The position numbers and the translations under genes are program-made. Below are positions 44,131 through 55,406 of a DNA stretch of 64,000 nt, in pieces. The DNA lies in assembly GCF_014196625.1 (NCBI RefSeq), contig NZ_JACIDZ010000001.1:310001-374000 (forward strand), written 5' to 3'. A model generated the notes under the pieces. That model did no database searches. It was given only the letters and a program-made list of their open reading frames with translations, and had not been told where the DNA came from. How positions within the stretch are numbered: the first letter of the stretch is position 1; each line of letters starts with the position of its first letter. The DNA comes from Martelella radicis. GTDB lineage: Bacteria; Pseudomonadota; Alphaproteobacteria; Rhizobiales; Rhizobiaceae.

Positions 44131-46530
44131 GTGCCAACATTCTCTCCCAGTCTCGAAAAGGCGCTGCATCAGGCTCTGACCTATGCAAATGACCGGCACC
44201 ATGAATACGCGACGCTGGAGCACCTGCTCCTGGCGCTGATTGATGATGGAGATGCCGCCGCCGTCATGGGTGCCTGCAATGTCGACCTCGACGCTTTGCG
44301 AAAGATAGTCACCGAATATGTCGATACCGAACTTGCCAATCTGGTGACCGGTTATGACGAGGATTCCAAGCCGACCTCCGGCTTCCAGCGCGTGATCCAG
44401 CGCGCGGTGATCCACGTCCAGTCTTCCGGCCGCGAGGAGGTGACGGGCGCCAATGTGCTTGTCGCCATCTTTGCCGAGCGCGAAAGCCATGCGGCCTATT
44501 TCCTGCAGCAGCAGGAGATGACGCGCTACGATGCGGTCAATTATATCTCGCACGGGATCGGCAAGCGGCCGGGCTCGTCGGAAATCCGCACGCCGCGCGG
44601 CGCCAATTCCGAAAACGAGGATACCGATGGTGCGGCGCAGCAGGCCGATGAGAACGGGCGCAAGCAGCCCGACGCGCTGAAGGCCTATTGCGTCAATCTC
44701 AACGAGAAGGCGATGAGCGGGAAGATCGACCCGCTGATCGGCCGCGATGCCGAGGTCAACAGGACCATCCAGGTCCTGTGCCGCCGCTCGAAGAACAACC
44801 CGCTTTACGTCGGCGATCCCGGCGTGGGCAAGACGGCGATTGCCGAGGGTCTGGCCAAGCGGATCGTCGAAGGCAAGGTGCCGGAAGCACTCATCGATGC
44901 GACGATCTTCTCGCTCGACATGGGCACCCTTCTCGCCGGCACGCGCTATCGCGGTGACTTCGAGGAGCGGCTGAAGCAGGTGGTCAAGGAACTCGAGGAA
45001 TATGAGGGGGCTGTGCTCTTCATCGACGAGATCCACACGGTGATCGGCGCGGGCGCCACCTCCGGCGGCGCCATGGATGCGTCGAACCTGCTGAAGCCCG
45101 CGCTTTCCTCCGGTGCGATCCGCTGCATCGGTTCGACCACCTACAAGGAATATCGCCAGTTCTTCGAGAAGGACCGCGCGCTGGTGCGCCGGTTCCAGAA
45201 GATCGATGTCAATGAGCCTTCAGTGGACGATGCCATCGCGATCATGAAGGGGCTGAAGCCCTATTTCGAGGAATACCACAATCTGCGCTACACCAACGAC
45301 GCCATCAAGGCGGCGGTGGAGCTTTCCGCGCGCTATATCTCCGATCGCAAGCTGCCGGACAAGGCCATCGACGTGATCGATGAGAGCGGTGCTGCGCAGA
45401 TGCTTCTTCCGGCGTCCCGCCGACGCAAGATGATCACCGAGAAGGAGATCGAGGCGACCGTCGCGACCATGGCTCGCATTCCGCCGAAATCCGTTTCTAA
45501 GGATGACGAGCAGGTTCTTGCCAATCTCGAGCAGGAACTGCGTTCGGTGGTCTACGGCCAGGACAAGGCGATCGATGCGCTTGCGACCTCGATCAAGCTT
45601 GCCCGCGCGGGTCTTCGAGAGCCCAACAAGCCGATCGGCTCCTACATCTTCTCCGGGCCCACGGGCGTCGGCAAGACCGAGGTGTCGAAGCAGCTTGCCT
45701 CCTCGCTTGGCGTCGAGCTTCTGCGCTTCGACATGTCGGAATATATGGAGCGGCACACGGTCTCGCGGCTGCTCGGCGCTCCTCCCGGCTATGTCGGTTT
45801 CGACCAGGGCGGCCTTCTGACCGACGGCGTCGACCAGCACCCGCATTGCGTTGTGCTCCTGGACGAGATCGAGAAGGCGCATCCGGACATCTACAACATC
45901 CTGTTGCAGGTCATGGATCACGGCTCGCTGACCGACCACAACGGCAAGAAGATCGATTTCCGCAACGTCATCCTGATCATGACGACCAATGCGGGGGCGA
46001 GCGAAATGTCGAAATCGGCGATCGGCTTCGGCTCCTCGCGGCGCACCGGTGACGATGAAGAGGCGCTCAACCGCATCTTCACGCCGGAGTTCCGCAACCG
46101 TCTGGATGCGATCATTCCCTTCGCGCCGCTGCCGACGGAGGTCATCCATCAGGTGGTGCAGAAGTTCGTCATGCAGCTCGAATCGCAGCTTTCCGAACGC
46201 AATGTCACCTTCGAACTCGAGGACAAGGCGGTCGAGTGGCTCGCCGAGCGTGGCTACGACGAGAAGATGGGCGCCCGCCCGCTCTCGCGCGTTATCCAGG
46301 AGCATATCAAGAAGCCTCTGGCGAACGAGATCCTGTTCGGCAAGCTCAAGAAGGGTGGCGTGGTCCGCGTAGATGTGAAGACGGACAAGGATGGCAAGGA
46401 CGAGTTGACGCTCGACGCCATTCCGGACTCAACGCCCGTCAAGCCGTCGGAGCTGAAGTCGGACGGGCCGAAGGGCAAGTCAGGCAAGAAGGGCGGATCC
46501 AAATCCGATAAGTCTGCGGCCGATACATGA
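44131..46530 (+). CDS. clpA: ATP-dependent Clp protease ATP-binding subunit ClpA
   Basis: 799 residues from a GTG at 44131, behind GTGAGGAT. It has the N-domain ([20 protein letters not shown]-type), a first AAA+ module with Walker [14 protein letters not shown], and a second with [13 protein letters not shown]. The ClpP-binding loop is in KSAIGFGSS. There is no long coiled-coil M-domain, which separates ClpA from ClpB. The C-terminal tail is Lys/Ser-rich. It unfolds substrates for ClpP, guided by ClpS. A strong terminator follows at 46557-46585. Confidence 0.97.
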   Translation: MPTFSPSLEKALHQALTYANDRHHEYATLEHLLLALIDDGDAAAVMGACNVDLDALRKIVTEYVDTELANLVTGYDEDSKPTSGFQRVIQRAVIHVQSSGREEVTGANVLVAIFAERESHAAYFLQQQEMTRYDAVNYISHGIGKRPGSSEIRTPRGANSENEDTDGAAQQADENGRKQPDALKAYCVNLNEKAMSGKIDPLIGRDAEVNRTIQVLCRRSKNNPLYVGDPGVGKTAIAEGLAKRIVEGKVPEALIDATIFSLDMGTLLAGTRYRGDFEERLKQVVKELEEYEGAVLFIDEIHTVIGAGATSGGAMDASNLLKPALSSGAIRCIGSTTYKEYRQFFEKDRALVRRFQKIDVNEPSVDDAIAIMKGLKPYFEEYHNLRYTNDAIKAAVELSARYISDRKLPDKAIDVIDESGAAQMLLPASRRRKMITEKEIEATVATMARIPPKSVSKDDEQVLANLEQELRSVVYGQDKAIDALATSIKLARAGLREPNKPIGSYIFSGPTGVGKTEVSKQLASSLGVELLRFDMSEYMERHTVSRLLGAPPGYVGFDQGGLLTDGVDQHPHCVVLLDEIEKAHPDIYNILLQVMDHGSLTDHNGKKIDFRNVILIMTTNAGASEMSKSAIGFGSSRRTGDDEEALNRIFTPEFRNRLDAIIPFAPLPTEVIHQVVQKFVMQLESQLSERNVTFELEDKAVEWLAERGYDEKMGARPLSRVIQEHIKKPLANEILFGKLKKGGVVRVDVKTDKDGKDELTLDAIPDSTPVKPSELKSDGPKGKSGKKGGSKSDKSAADT

Positions 46531-46556
46531 TCGGCTGCCCCATGATGAAACGCAGA

Positions 46557-46585
46557 AACGCCGGGCTGACCGCCCGGCGTTTTCA
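46557..46585 (+). terminator. Intrinsic terminator after clpA
   Basis: AACGCCGGGC (46557-46566) and GCCCGGCGTT (46572-46581) form a perfect 10-bp stem with a 5-base loop followed by TT, about 27 bp after the clpA stop. It can also serve the converging PagL-like gene. Confidence 0.8.
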
Positions 46586-46612
46586 ATTTGACCGAAAAGA
46601 ACCGTTGCGGCT

Positions 46613-47206
46613 CTAGAAATTCTTGGCGATGCCCAGGCCGCCATAGGTCAGGCCGCTGTTCGGGGTCGCGAGATCTGCGTTGGAGGAGTGGCGTACGGTG
46701 GCCGTAATGCTCCAGCTGTCATCGAGATCGACGCCGAAGGCGATATATTCGTGAAACAGTAGGTGGGAACCGATGCCTGGGCCGCGACCGCCAAACTCGT
46801 CGAGGCTTCCGTTCGACAGCGCTCCGCCGAAGCCGATATCGAGGAAGGTCGGTCCGGCGACGGGAAACTTCCAGCTCGCGCCGGCCATGATCTGCGATGC
46901 CTCGTCTGCCGTCGAGATACTGGCGCTCAGAAAGAAGCGCGGATGCAGGAACTTGTCGAACCCTTCGCGGCCTTCGCTGTGCAGCGGATCGAAGAACAGG
47001 CTCGGGATCAGGAAAACACCGCTTTCGAAATCGGAGTTGGATCCGAGCGAGGCCGCGACCTCGAAGCGGGCCTCATCGAAGATGCTCTCCTCGACGACCG
47101 GCGCCGAGCCCTGCGGCACTTCCGCGTCCGCTGCGAAAACCGACCCTGCGCCCAGCGCCAGATAGGCCATCATGGTCGCGGGTCTGAAATACGATACTGA
47201 AGTCAT
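46613..47206 (-). CDS. Acyloxyacyl hydrolase / lipid A 3-O-deacylase PagL-like outer membrane protein
   Basis: 197 residues with a signal peptide (AYLALGAGSVFAAD) and alternating beta-strands. H173 and S175 lie in VRHSSNADL, the catalytic His and Ser of PagL, and GIGSHLLFHEYIAFGVDLDD is the strand before it. The third catalytic residue, Glu in Pseudomonas PagL about 12 residues after the Ser, is a Thr in the same spacing here (GLTYGG), so the acid may come from elsewhere or activity may be reduced. It would remove a 3-hydroxyacyl chain from lipid A in the outer membrane. ATG at 47206. Confidence 0.75.
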   Translation of the reverse strand: MTSVSYFRPATMMAYLALGAGSVFAADAEVPQGSAPVVEESIFDEARFEVAASLGSNSDFESGVFLIPSLFFDPLHSEGREGFDKFLHPRFFLSASISTADEASQIMAGASWKFPVAGPTFLDIGFGGALSNGSLDEFGGRGPGIGSHLLFHEYIAFGVDLDDSWSITATVRHSSNADLATPNSGLTYGGLGIAKNF

Positions 47207-47338
47207 GCGTCTTTCCAATGATCAAATGCGGCGGATCGCCTCGAATGGCGCTCCGCCGCCAGCACGCATTACTGTCGATTCCGGCCCCAAGGTCAAGCGA
47301 AAGCTCCTGATCCGCCCGATTGCCGCGACAAAGAAAAG

Positions 47339-48013
47339 TCAGGCTGTGGCAAGCAAGCCGAGAGCCGATTCGAACAGGCGCCGTCCGTCCGTGCCCCCAT
47401 GGGCGGGCTCGATCAGGTTTTCGGGATGTGGCATCATGCCGAGCACATTGCCTTCGGCGTTGATCAGGCCGGCGATGTCATTGATCGAGCCGTTGGGGTT
47501 GGTGCCTTCGGCATAGCGGAAGACGACCTGTCCATTGTCTTCGATGCGGGCGAGTTCTGCGGCCTCGGCAAAATAGTTGCCGTCATGATGGGCCACCGGG
47601 CAGTTGATGACTTCGCCCTCTCCATAGGCCGAGGTGAAGGCCGTGCGATTGTTGGCGACCTGCAGACGGACCTGGCGGCAGACGAATTTGAGCGAGGCGT
47701 TGCGCATCAGCGCGCCCGGCAAAAGACCGGCCTCAAGCAGGATCTGAAATCCGTTGCACACGCCGATGACGCGCACGCCGGCGCGCGCCTTTTCGGCCAC
47801 CGCACGCATGACCGGCATGCGCGCCGCGATCGCCCCGCAGCGCAGATAGTCGCCATAGGAAAAGCCGCCTGGAATAATGATCAGGTCGGCATCCGGCAGT
47901 TCGGTCTCGGTCTGCCAGACGGGAATCGGGTCATGGCCGGAAATCGTGCGGATCGCGGCGAACATGTCGCGGTCGCGGTTCAGGCCCGGAAGCTGGATCA
48001 ATGCGGTCTTCAT
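47339..48013 (-). CDS. purQ: Phosphoribosylformylglycinamidine synthase, glutaminase subunit
   Basis: 224 residues of a class I glutamine amidotransferase. The nucleophile is the Cys in [20 protein letters not shown], and the His/Glu of the triad are in [13 protein letters not shown]. The N-terminus has [20 protein letters not shown]. It supplies ammonia to PurL for step 4 of purine synthesis and works with PurS, encoded 22 bp upstream. Order purC-purS-purQ on one strand is common in rhizobia. Confidence 0.97.
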   Translation of the reverse strand: MKTALIQLPGLNRDRDMFAAIRTISGHDPIPVWQTETELPDADLIIIPGGFSYGDYLRCGAIAARMPVMRAVAEKARAGVRVIGVCNGFQILLEAGLLPGALMRNASLKFVCRQVRLQVANNRTAFTSAYGEGEVINCPVAHHDGNYFAEAAELARIEDNGQVVFRYAEGTNPNGSINDIAGLINAEGNVLGMMPHPENLIEPAHGGTDGRRLFESALGLLATA

Positions 48014-48035
48014 GGCTTTCGCTCTCTTCCTGCGC

Positions 48036-48284
48036 TCAGGCCTGGGTCAGTTCGATCGCGTAATTCTCGATCACCATGTTGGCCAGAAGCTTCTCGCACA
48101 TGGCCGCGACATCGGCCTCGGCCTTGGCGCGGTCATCGGTGTCGAGCGCAAGATCGAAGACCTTGCCCTGGCGCGCGCCGGCAAGCCCGTCGAAGCCGAG
48201 TCCGTGCAGGGCGCCTTCGATGGCCTTTCCCTGCGGATCGAGAACGCCGTTCTTCAAGGTAACGATGACACGTGCATTGATCAC
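48036..48284 (-). CDS. purS: Phosphoribosylformylglycinamidine synthase subunit PurS
   Basis: 82 residues from a GTG at 48284 ([20 protein letters not shown]). [20 protein letters not shown] and [17 protein letters not shown] are typical of PurS, which links PurL and PurQ. The GTG is preferred because GAGG lies 9 bp upstream and the length fits; an ATG further up at 48314 would overlap the end of purC. Confidence 0.95.
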   Translation of the reverse strand: MINARVIVTLKNGVLDPQGKAIEGALHGLGFDGLAGARQGKVFDLALDTDDRAKAEADVAAMCEKLLANMVIENYAIELTQA

Positions 48285-48303
48285 TGGTTCAATCCTCAAT
48301 CTG

Positions 48304-49056
48304 CTATTTGACAAGTACCGGGCCGGCGGCGCGGGCGGGTTCGTTCTCGTTCATGATGCCAAGCCTGCGGGCAATCTCGGAATGGGCATTGGGTGCTGCG
48401 CCGCCGCGCGCGTCGCGGTCCATCCGCTGGCGCGTCTGCAGGTCGATGAGGCGGCAGGAATCCGGCGATATCTCGTCGGCCAGGATGATGCGCATCATGT
48501 CGCCCTCGAACAGGCGGCCGCATTCGATCTTGAAATCGACAAGCTGCATGCCGGCGCCGAGAAACAGGCCGGAGAGAAAATCGTTGATGCGGATCGCAAG
48601 CGCCACCATGTCATCGAGTTCCGGCGGCATGGCCCAGCCGAAGGCGGTGATGTGCTCTTCGGTCACCAGCGGGTTTTTCAGTTCGTCCGATTTCAGCGAA
48701 AACTCGACGATGGAACGGGGAAGGGGCGTGCCTTCCTCGATGCCGAGCCGGCGCGAGAGCGATCCGGCCGCGATATTGCGCACGGTAAGCACAAGCGGAA
48801 TCATCTCCACCTCGCGCACCAGCTGTTCGCGCATGTTGAGGCGGCGGATGAAATGGGTCGGAATGCCGATCGCGTTCAGATGGCTGAAGACATATTCGGA
48901 GATGCGGTTGTTGAGCACGCCCTTGCCGTCAATGACCTCACCGGTAATGCCCGGCTCGGCGGCATCATCCTTGAAGAACTGGATCAGCGTTCCGGGCTCG
49001 GGGCCTTCGTAGAGGATCTTGCCCTTGCCTTCATAAACCCGGCGGCGACGATTCAT
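48304..49056 (-). CDS. purC: Phosphoribosylaminoimidazole-succinocarboxamide synthase (SAICAR synthetase)
   Basis: 250 residues. [20 protein letters not shown] is the N-terminal SAICAR synthetase signature, followed by [20 protein letters not shown], the DFKIECGR segment and [17 protein letters not shown]. It catalyses step 7 of purine synthesis (CAIR plus aspartate to SAICAR). The start at 49056 gives the normal length. The operon continues with purS and purQ; it diverges from the DUF1476 gene. Confidence 0.96.
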   Translation of the reverse strand: MNRRRRVYEGKGKILYEGPEPGTLIQFFKDDAAEPGITGEVIDGKGVLNNRISEYVFSHLNAIGIPTHFIRRLNMREQLVREVEMIPLVLTVRNIAAGSLSRRLGIEEGTPLPRSIVEFSLKSDELKNPLVTEEHITAFGWAMPPELDDMVALAIRINDFLSGLFLGAGMQLVDFKIECGRLFEGDMMRIILADEISPDSCRLIDLQTRQRMDRDARGGAAPNAHSEIARRLGIMNENEPARAAGPVLVK

Positions 49057-49337
49057 TTTTTTCTCGCGTAGTTGGCGTGGCCTTGGCGCACGCGATATTT
49101 CTGTCTCTCTCGCTGGAATAGCGAAGTCGTGCGGCTTTCTCAATCAAAACCAAGCGTTTTTCAAGGCAATTGCGCGGACAGGCCGGCCGGCGGCCGCCAT
49201 TGGAACCGATTTCATCTTGGATTTTAAACGATCTTATTAAAATAGTTAAATCCTGCTTCTTTTCAAACGTCAGTTTTGTCGCCATTCTCTTTGCAAGAGG
49301 AAACAGTGCGCCGTCTGCCGGCGCGATGGAGGTGGAT

Positions 49338-49661
49338 ATGTCCGGATCGATCTTTACCGATCGCGAGCGTGCCTTCGAGGCAGCCTATGTGCAGCAGGAA
49401 GCCGCGCGCTTTCGCGTCATCGCCCGGCGCAACCGGATGCTGGCTGCCTGGGCCGCAGAGCTTCTGGGGCGCGACGATCTCGAATTCTACGCCAGCGAAG
49501 TGATCGCCGCCGATTTCACCCATGCCGGGCATGACGATGTGCTGAAGAAGCTGATGCGTGATTTCGCCGAAGCGGAAATCGAGATCGACGAAGAGACCGT
49601 GCGGATGAAGATGCATGCCTTCCTGCAGGCAGCAAGCCGGCAGAGCGAGGGGGCCGAGTGA
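49338..49661 (+). CDS. DUF1476 family protein (ATP synthase inhibitor zeta-type)
   Basis: 107 residues. FTDRERAFEAAYVQQEAARF, VIARRNRMLAAWAAELLGRD, FYASEVIAADFTHAGHDDVL and KKLMRDFAEAEIEIDEETVR match DUF1476 throughout. Members in Paracoccus are the zeta subunit, which inhibits ATP hydrolysis by F1 ATPase through its N-terminus. A GGAGGTGG site precedes the ATG at 49338. It converges on moeA, with its stop (49661) directly next to the moeA stop (49662). Confidence 0.94.
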   Translation: MSGSIFTDRERAFEAAYVQQEAARFRVIARRNRMLAAWAAELLGRDDLEFYASEVIAADFTHAGHDDVLKKLMRDFAEAEIEIDEETVRMKMHAFLQAASRQSEGAE

Positions 49662-50885
49662 TCAAGGCTCGTTCGGGTCAAGCATCATCACGCTGAGCGG
49701 GTCGCCGGGTTTTACCGGACCGTCTGCCGGCGGGCGAACGATCAGGCAGTCGGCGCTTGCTAGCGTGGCGATCAGCGATGAGTCCTGGCTTGAGCAGGGA
49801 GCGACCAAGGCGTTGGTGCGGTCGGTGAAACGCGCGCGCATATAGTGGCGGCGCGGGCCGTTGGGGCCGATCGCTTCGGCGGCGAAAGCGCGCATCAGGC
49901 GATTACGGGGCGCAAGCCGGGCAAGGCGACGGATCAATGGTTCGGCAAAGACCAGCGCGCAGACATAGGCGGAAACGGGATTGCCGGGCAGGCCCAGCAC
50001 CTTCATGGCGTCGAGATTGCCGACCATGAGCGGCTTTCCCGGCCGCATCGCGATCTTCCAGAAATCAAGCGTCATTCCCATGGCCTGCAGGGTCGGGCCG
50101 ACGAGATCGCGGTCGCCGACAGATGCCCCGCCGATGGTGATCAGGACATCCGCGCCCCATGCGCGGGCGCTGGCAACCGCAGCTTCTATCGCGGCTGCGT
50201 TGTCGCGGGCGATACCGAGGTCGCGGGTTTGCGTTCCGTTGGCGCGGGCGAGCGATTGCAGAGCGATTCCCGCCGAAGCGGAGATCTGCCCCGGACCCGG
50301 CACTTCGCCCGGCGGCACCAGTTCGTCGCCTGTGGCAAGCACGGCGATCTTCGGACGGCAATAGACGGGAAGAGTTCCATAACCGCCGGCAGCAGCCAGA
50401 GAAAGCGCGCGCGCTTCGAGCCGGCGGCCCTGTCGGAGCAGGGTCAGTCCTTCGCGAAAATCCTGCCCGGCGGGGCGTATGTTAGACCCACTTTTCGTAG
50501 GTTCAATAAGCTTGATGCGATCGCCGCCGACCGATTGGCAATCCTCCTGGATGACCACGCTGTCGGCGCCCGGCGGCAAGGGTGCGCCGGTGAAGATACG
50601 GACCGCCGTCCCGGGGGCTACGGTCTGGCGCGGCGTTTCGCCGGCAGCCACCGTGCCTATTACCGAGAGCAGCGCGCCGGCGGCATCTGCGTCGGCGGCC
50701 CTGACCGCGTAACCGTCCATGGCCGAGGCGCTGAAGGGCGGCTGGGTCACGCGCGCGGGAAGGTCTTCCGACAATATGCGCCCGTCAGCTTCGATCAGGT
50801 CCAGCGTTTCTGTGTTCGCAATTGCCCGCGTGTCGTCCAGCAGGATGGCGAGCGCCTCGTCAACGGGCAGAAGCGAGCCGGCCAT
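49662..50885 (-). CDS. moeA: Molybdopterin molybdenumtransferase
   Basis: 407 residues. Conserved MoeA segments: RVTQPPFSASAMDGYAVRAA, RIFTGAPLPPGADSVVIQED, VLATGDELVPPGEVPGPGQI, DVLITIGGASVGDRDLVGPT and LMVGNLDAMKVLGLPGNPVS. It inserts molybdate into adenylated molybdopterin. It follows moaC by 3 bp. In several rhizobia lexA follows moeA; here the next gene is DUF1476 on the opposite strand. Confidence 0.97.
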   Translation of the reverse strand: MAGSLLPVDEALAILLDDTRAIANTETLDLIEADGRILSEDLPARVTQPPFSASAMDGYAVRAADADAAGALLSVIGTVAAGETPRQTVAPGTAVRIFTGAPLPPGADSVVIQEDCQSVGGDRIKLIEPTKSGSNIRPAGQDFREGLTLLRQGRRLEARALSLAAAGGYGTLPVYCRPKIAVLATGDELVPPGEVPGPGQISASAGIALQSLARANGTQTRDLGIARDNAAAIEAAVASARAWGADVLITIGGASVGDRDLVGPTLQAMGMTLDFWKIAMRPGKPLMVGNLDAMKVLGLPGNPVSAYVCALVFAEPLIRRLARLAPRNRLMRAFAAEAIGPNGPRRHYMRARFTDRTNALVAPCSSQDSSLIATLASADCLIVRPPADGPVKPGDPLSVMMLDPNEP

Positions 50886-50888
50886 GCC

Positions 50889-51383
50889 TCAGGTCTCCGA
50901 TCGTTTGTAGTCGCCGCTTGCGCCGCCCGATTTTTCGACAAGGCGGATCGCGCCGATTTCCATCTCCCGGTCGGCCGCCTTGGCCATGTCGTAGATCGTC
51001 AGGCAGGCGACGGAAACGGCCGTCAGCGCTTCCATCTCGACGCCTGTCCGGCCCGTCAGCCGCGCGGTGGCGGTAACCCGAAGGCCGGGCAGGGCGGCAT
51101 CGGCAACGATATCGACCGCGATCTTGGTGAGCATCAGCGGGTGACAGAGCGGAATGAGACTGGCGGTCTGCTTGGCGCCCATGATCCCGGCAAGGCGGGC
51201 CGTGGCGATGACGTCGCCCTTCTTCGCATTGCCGCTTTCAATCAACGCCAGCGTCTCGGGCTTCATGCGCACGAAACCTTCGGCCGTGGCCGTGCGAACG
51301 GTCTCGTCCTTGCCGCCGACATCGACCATATTGGCCGAGCCGTCGGCCGCGATATGGGTCAGATTTGCGGGCCTGTCGCTCAT
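50889..51383 (-). CDS. moaC: Cyclic pyranopterin monophosphate synthase
   Basis: 164 residues. [40 protein letters not shown] and [20 protein letters not shown] followed by [20 protein letters not shown] are hallmark MoaC segments. It completes the first step of molybdenum cofactor synthesis after MoaA. Start overlaps the trpC stop (ATGA), so the tryptophan and cofactor genes are translated from one mRNA. Confidence 0.97.
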   Translation of the reverse strand: MSDRPANLTHIAADGSANMVDVGGKDETVRTATAEGFVRMKPETLALIESGNAKKGDVIATARLAGIMGAKQTASLIPLCHPLMLTKIAVDIVADAALPGLRVTATARLTGRTGVEMEALTAVSVACLTIYDMAKAADREMEIGAIRLVEKSGGASGDYKRSET

Positions 51384-52195
51384 TGCGTCGGAAGCCCGGC
51401 GTCAACGCCAGTCAGAAGCGCGCGCGTCGCGCCTGCAATATCGTCCTTGCGCATCAGGCTCTCGCCGACGAGGAAGGTGGTGATGCCGCTCCTTGCCAGC
51501 CGCTGGCAATCGTCATGGACGAAGATGCCGCTTTCCCCGACGAGCAGCCGATCCTCCGGCATCATCTTGACCAGGCGTTCGCTGGTCTCAAGCGTAACCT
51601 CAAAATTCCTGAGATTACGGTTATTTATGCCGATCATCTGAGATGAAAGCTTAAGCGCGCGCTCGCATTCTTCCTCGTTATGGACCTCAATCAGTGCATC
51701 CATGGCCAGTTCGAAGGCGGTCTCTTCCAGCGCGCGCGCCTCGTCATCGGAAAGGCTTGCCATGATGATCAGGATGCAGTCGGCGCCCCAGGCACGGGCC
51801 TCGTGCACCTGATAGGGCTCGAACATGAAATCCTTGCGCAGCGCGGGCAGGGCGCAGGCATTGCGGGCGGCGGCCAGGAACTCGGGCGCGCCCTGGAAGC
51901 TCGGCGTATCGGTGAGCACCGAAAGACAGGCCGCGCCGCCCGCCTCATAAGCTGCGGCAAAGGCCGGCGGATCGAAATCCGGGCGAATCAACCCCTTGGA
52001 GGGGCTCGCCTTCTTGATCTCGGCGATCAGCCCGAACCGGTCCTCGTCCTGTTTGCGACGGAGTGCTTCCAGAAAGCCGCGCGGCTTTTCCTGATCGGCT
52101 GCGCGCGCCTTCAGGTCGTCGAGTGTGACCTTCGCCTTGGCGTCGGCGATCTCTTCGCGCTTATAGGCTTCGATCTTTCGCAGGATGTCGGTCAT
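51380..52195 (-). CDS. trpC: Indole-3-glycerol phosphate synthase
   Basis: 271 residues forming a TIM barrel. [20 protein letters not shown] holds the catalytic Glu and Lys, [20 protein letters not shown] the next catalytic Lys, and the later [19 protein letters not shown] and LVGESGIFV complete the active site. It makes indole-3-glycerol phosphate for tryptophan. It is 9 bp after trpD and overlaps moaC. Confidence 0.97.
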   Translation of the reverse strand: MTDILRKIEAYKREEIADAKAKVTLDDLKARAADQEKPRGFLEALRRKQDEDRFGLIAEIKKASPSKGLIRPDFDPPAFAAAYEAGGAACLSVLTDTPSFQGAPEFLAAARNACALPALRKDFMFEPYQVHEARAWGADCILIIMASLSDDEARALEETAFELAMDALIEVHNEEECERALKLSSQMIGINNRNLRNFEVTLETSERLVKMMPEDRLLVGESGIFVHDDCQRLARSGITTFLVGESLMRKDDIAGATRALLTGVDAGLPTQ

Positions 52196-52204
52196 GGCCG
52201 GTCC

Positions 52205-53227
52205 TCAGCCTTCGCTTTTCTGGTTGGAGACGGCAACGAGCCGGTCGAGCGCGAGCGCCGCATTGCCGCTTTCAAGCGATTGGGCGGCGATCGTCATCGC
52301 GTCGGCAAGCGTCTCGCCCTTGCCGGCGATCATCAGGGCGGCGGCGGCATTGCAGAGCGAGATGTCGCGATAGGCGTTGCGCTCGCCGGAAAGCACCTTG
52401 CGCAGCGCCGCGGCATTGACCTTGCCGTCACCGCCGCGAAGCGCGTCGAGCGTCACCGCCTCGACGCCGAAATCCTTCGGCGTCAGCGAATATTCGCGGA
52501 TCTTGCCGTCAGAGAGCTCGGCGATCCTGGTCGTTCCGGTCGTGGTGATCTCGTCGAGACCCTCGCCATGCACGACCCACACGGTCTCGGATCCGAGATC
52601 GCGCAGCACCTCGGCGAGCGGCACCAGCCATTGCGGCGAGAACACGCCGAGAAGCTGGCTCTTCACGCCGGCCGGATTCGAAAGCGGTCCCAGCAGATTG
52701 AAGATCGTGCGCGTGCCGAGTTCGACCCGGGAGGGGCCGACATGGCGCATGGCCGCATGGTGCTTCTGCGCGAACATGAAGCCGATGCCGGCTTCCGCCA
52801 GGCAGGCTTCGATGATCGCGGGCCCGGTGTCCAGTTCAACGCCAAGCTCCGACAGGCTGTCGGCCGTGCCGGACCGCGAGCTCAGCGCCCGGTTGCCATG
52901 CTTGGCAACGGTCACGCCGGCGCCTGCCGTCACGATGGCCGCGAGCGTCGAGATATTGTAGGTGCCGGCGCCGTCGCCACCGGTGCCAACGATATCGATC
53001 GCGTGTTCGGGCGCCTTGACCGGCAGCATCTTGGCCCGCATCGTCGTGACGGCGCCGACAATCTCGTCGACCGTCTCGCCCTTGACCCTGAGCGCGATCA
53101 GGAAGCCGCCGATCTGCGAGGGGGTGGCCTCGCCAGACATCAGGATATCGAAGGCATTGCGTGATTCTTCGGCCGTCAGGGACTGGCCGTCGGCGACCTT
53201 GGCGATGAAGGGCTTGAGTTCGGACAT
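52205..53227 (-). CDS. trpD: Anthranilate phosphoribosyltransferase
   Basis: 340 residues. The PRPP-binding [40 protein letters not shown] and the anthranilate-side [20 protein letters not shown] identify TrpD. It joins anthranilate with PRPP in tryptophan synthesis. It follows the SurA/PpiD-type gene by 13 bp in the rhizobial order ppiD-trpD-trpC-moaC-moeA. Confidence 0.97.
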   Translation of the reverse strand: MSELKPFIAKVADGQSLTAEESRNAFDILMSGEATPSQIGGFLIALRVKGETVDEIVGAVTTMRAKMLPVKAPEHAIDIVGTGGDGAGTYNISTLAAIVTAGAGVTVAKHGNRALSSRSGTADSLSELGVELDTGPAIIEACLAEAGIGFMFAQKHHAAMRHVGPSRVELGTRTIFNLLGPLSNPAGVKSQLLGVFSPQWLVPLAEVLRDLGSETVWVVHGEGLDEITTTGTTRIAELSDGKIREYSLTPKDFGVEAVTLDALRGGDGKVNAAALRKVLSGERNAYRDISLCNAAAALMIAGKGETLADAMTIAAQSLESGNAALALDRLVAVSNQKSEG

Positions 53228-53240
53228 GGCTTCCTCTCGC

Positions 53241-55136
53241 TTACCGCAGGTTCACCGCCTGCTGGGCGAGCGTCTGGTTGATCGAGACGCCGTATTCGCT
53301 CTGCAGCTTGTTGATCATTTCATCGAGGATATCGTCTCCGGCAGACGAGGCAATGGCGGTGATGGCCTGATTGTCGCCGCTGGTCTCGAGCGTGTCGGAA
53401 GGGTTGACCACGGTTGCCACCGAAAGAACGATCTGCTCTGCGCCGCTGTCGCGCGGAGCGGTGGCCACGGTGCCAAGCGGGCCGCTGAAGGCTGCCGCGA
53501 TCGCCTCGGGACCGAGATTGCTGTTCTGCGAGGTTCTCGTGATCGACGGGCTCTGCTGAACGTCGATGGCCAGATCGTCCGCCACCTGCTGCAGGCTCTC
53601 GCCGTTTTCGACGCGTTCCTTCAGCTCATTGGCCTTGGCGGCGAGCGCGTCGCGCTGCTGTTCGGCCGCCCAGTCCGCTTCCACCTGGCTGCGAACCTCG
53701 TCGAATGTCCGGTCACGCGGCGGCGTGATGTCATCGACCTCGTACCAGACGACGCCGCCGTCATTGAGGTTCAGCGGGAGGTTTTCGAGACCGGTATCGC
53801 TTTCGAAGGCAGCGCCGACAAGCTCGGTTCCAAGGGGGATGTCCTCGATCGGGTTACCGTTTTGGTCGCGTCCATTGGCATCGATCGCGTCGATCGTGAC
53901 GGCCTGAAGTCCAAGGCTCTGGGCGGCTTCGGCCATGCTGGCGCCGCCGGCGCGCTGGTCTTCATACTGGTTCTCGACATTCAGAATGTCGTCGGCGGCC
54001 TGCTGTTCGGCAAGCTCGGTGCGGATCTGGTCTTCGACATCGGCAAAAGGCGTCGTGCTTTCCGGCTGAATGTCGGTCACGCGCAGGATCACCGGGCCGA
54101 AATTGCCCTGGACGACGCCGCTGACGCCGCCTGGCTGAGGAATGGCAAAGGCTGCAGAATCAATGGCCTGATCGGGGAACTGGCCCTTCTCGTAGATGCC
54201 GAGCGTGACGTCGGCGGTGGTTCGTCCGGCTTCGGAAATGAGCTGGTCGAAGGTCTTCGCGCCGTCGGCAAGGGCTTGCGCCGCTTGTTCGGCAGCGGCC
54301 TGATCGCTGAAGGTCAACTGCTGGATCCGGCGCTCTTCCGGCGTCGTGTAACTGGCGATCCGCGCTTCATAGTCGGCCCGCACCGCATCGTCGGAGATCG
54401 CACCGGGATCGGCGATATCGGACGGTCTGAGCGCGACATAGGCTATCTTGCGGTATTCGGGCGCGCGATAGGCTGCCTGTCTCTGTTCGAACCATGGCTG
54501 CAGAACGTCGTCGCCCGGCGACTTTATGGGTTCGACAAAGGCGTTGTTGAGCACGATGTAGTCGACCACGCGGCTCTGGCTGCGATATTCGCGGATCGCG
54601 TCGACCAGCGTTTCGGGCGGAACGAAGCCGTCGGCCATGCCGTCGACGATCTGGGAGCGCACAGCTACCTTGCTGCGCTCGGCCACATAGTCATCTTCGT
54701 TCAGGCCGACATTGCGCAGCAGCGCACTGAAGCGTTGGCGGTCGAATCGGCCGTCGGCGTTCTGGAAGGCCGGGTCCTGCGCAATAAGTTCGGCCAGCCG
54801 GTCTTCCGAAAGCCCGAGATTCATGTTGTCGGCGAGCTGGTCGAGGGCGGCGCCGGCAACGAGCTGGGCATAGACCTGCTGGTCGACGCCGATCATCCGG
54901 GCTTCCTCGCCAGTCAGGCGGCGGCCGAACTGGTTGCTGAGGCTGTTGATCTGGCGCTGGTAGGCCAGCCGGTACTCATTGGCCGAAACCGTCTTGTCTC
55001 CGACCTGAACGACCACGTCCGAATTGCCGGAAAACAGCGCGCTCGAAGCGCCCCAGACGCCGAACGAGATGATCAGCAGGATCAGGAGAAGTTTCGCGAC
55101 CCATGTCTGGGCGCCTCTGCGCATTGTTTCGAGCAT
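53241..55136 (-). CDS. SurA/PpiD-like periplasmic peptidyl-prolyl isomerase (parvulin domain)
   Basis: 631 residues from the ATG at 55136. A short cytoplasmic [20 protein letters not shown] leads into one membrane anchor. The SurA-N-type chaperone region ([40 protein letters not shown]) comes next, then a PpiC domain about 260-360 ([40 protein letters not shown]). The remaining 250 residues are helical and may hold a second parvulin-like fold. It helps outer-membrane proteins fold in the periplasm. First gene of the trp-moa operon. Confidence 0.92.
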   Translation of the reverse strand: MLETMRRGAQTWVAKLLLILLIISFGVWGASSALFSGNSDVVVQVGDKTVSANEYRLAYQRQINSLSNQFGRRLTGEEARMIGVDQQVYAQLVAGAALDQLADNMNLGLSEDRLAELIAQDPAFQNADGRFDRQRFSALLRNVGLNEDDYVAERSKVAVRSQIVDGMADGFVPPETLVDAIREYRSQSRVVDYIVLNNAFVEPIKSPGDDVLQPWFEQRQAAYRAPEYRKIAYVALRPSDIADPGAISDDAVRADYEARIASYTTPEERRIQQLTFSDQAAAEQAAQALADGAKTFDQLISEAGRTTADVTLGIYEKGQFPDQAIDSAAFAIPQPGGVSGVVQGNFGPVILRVTDIQPESTTPFADVEDQIRTELAEQQAADDILNVENQYEDQRAGGASMAEAAQSLGLQAVTIDAIDANGRDQNGNPIEDIPLGTELVGAAFESDTGLENLPLNLNDGGVVWYEVDDITPPRDRTFDEVRSQVEADWAAEQQRDALAAKANELKERVENGESLQQVADDLAIDVQQSPSITRTSQNSNLGPEAIAAAFSGPLGTVATAPRDSGAEQIVLSVATVVNPSDTLETSGDNQAITAIASSAGDDILDEMINKLQSEYGVSINQTLAQQAVNLR

Positions 55137-55406
55137 TCTTGTGCGGTCCCTGTGTTCCGATCCTTCGGGTTTGTGACGCTTCTTAGACGAAGATGCAACG
55201 GAATTGAAGACATAGCTGCATGTGCGACGAAAACACCGCCCGAACCGGATTAACCAAGCGCTAACCATAAACATTAAGCATGGCGGCCAATTCCCCCATC
55301 GCAAGAAGTTCTTAATTTACTGCAGTCCAGAATTGCAGGCATGCGAGACCGGTCGCCGTTGAGGACCGGCCGCAGGTGGTTCAAGCGTTTGTGTGCTGGA
55401 GGTGTC

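Noticed and set aside
49845-55253. Plus-strand ORFs of about 600 and 760 codons opposite moeA/moaC/trpC and trpD/ppiD
   Set aside because: Antisense shadows of well-identified genes; the proteins are Arg/Ala/Gly-rich without any recognisable domain.
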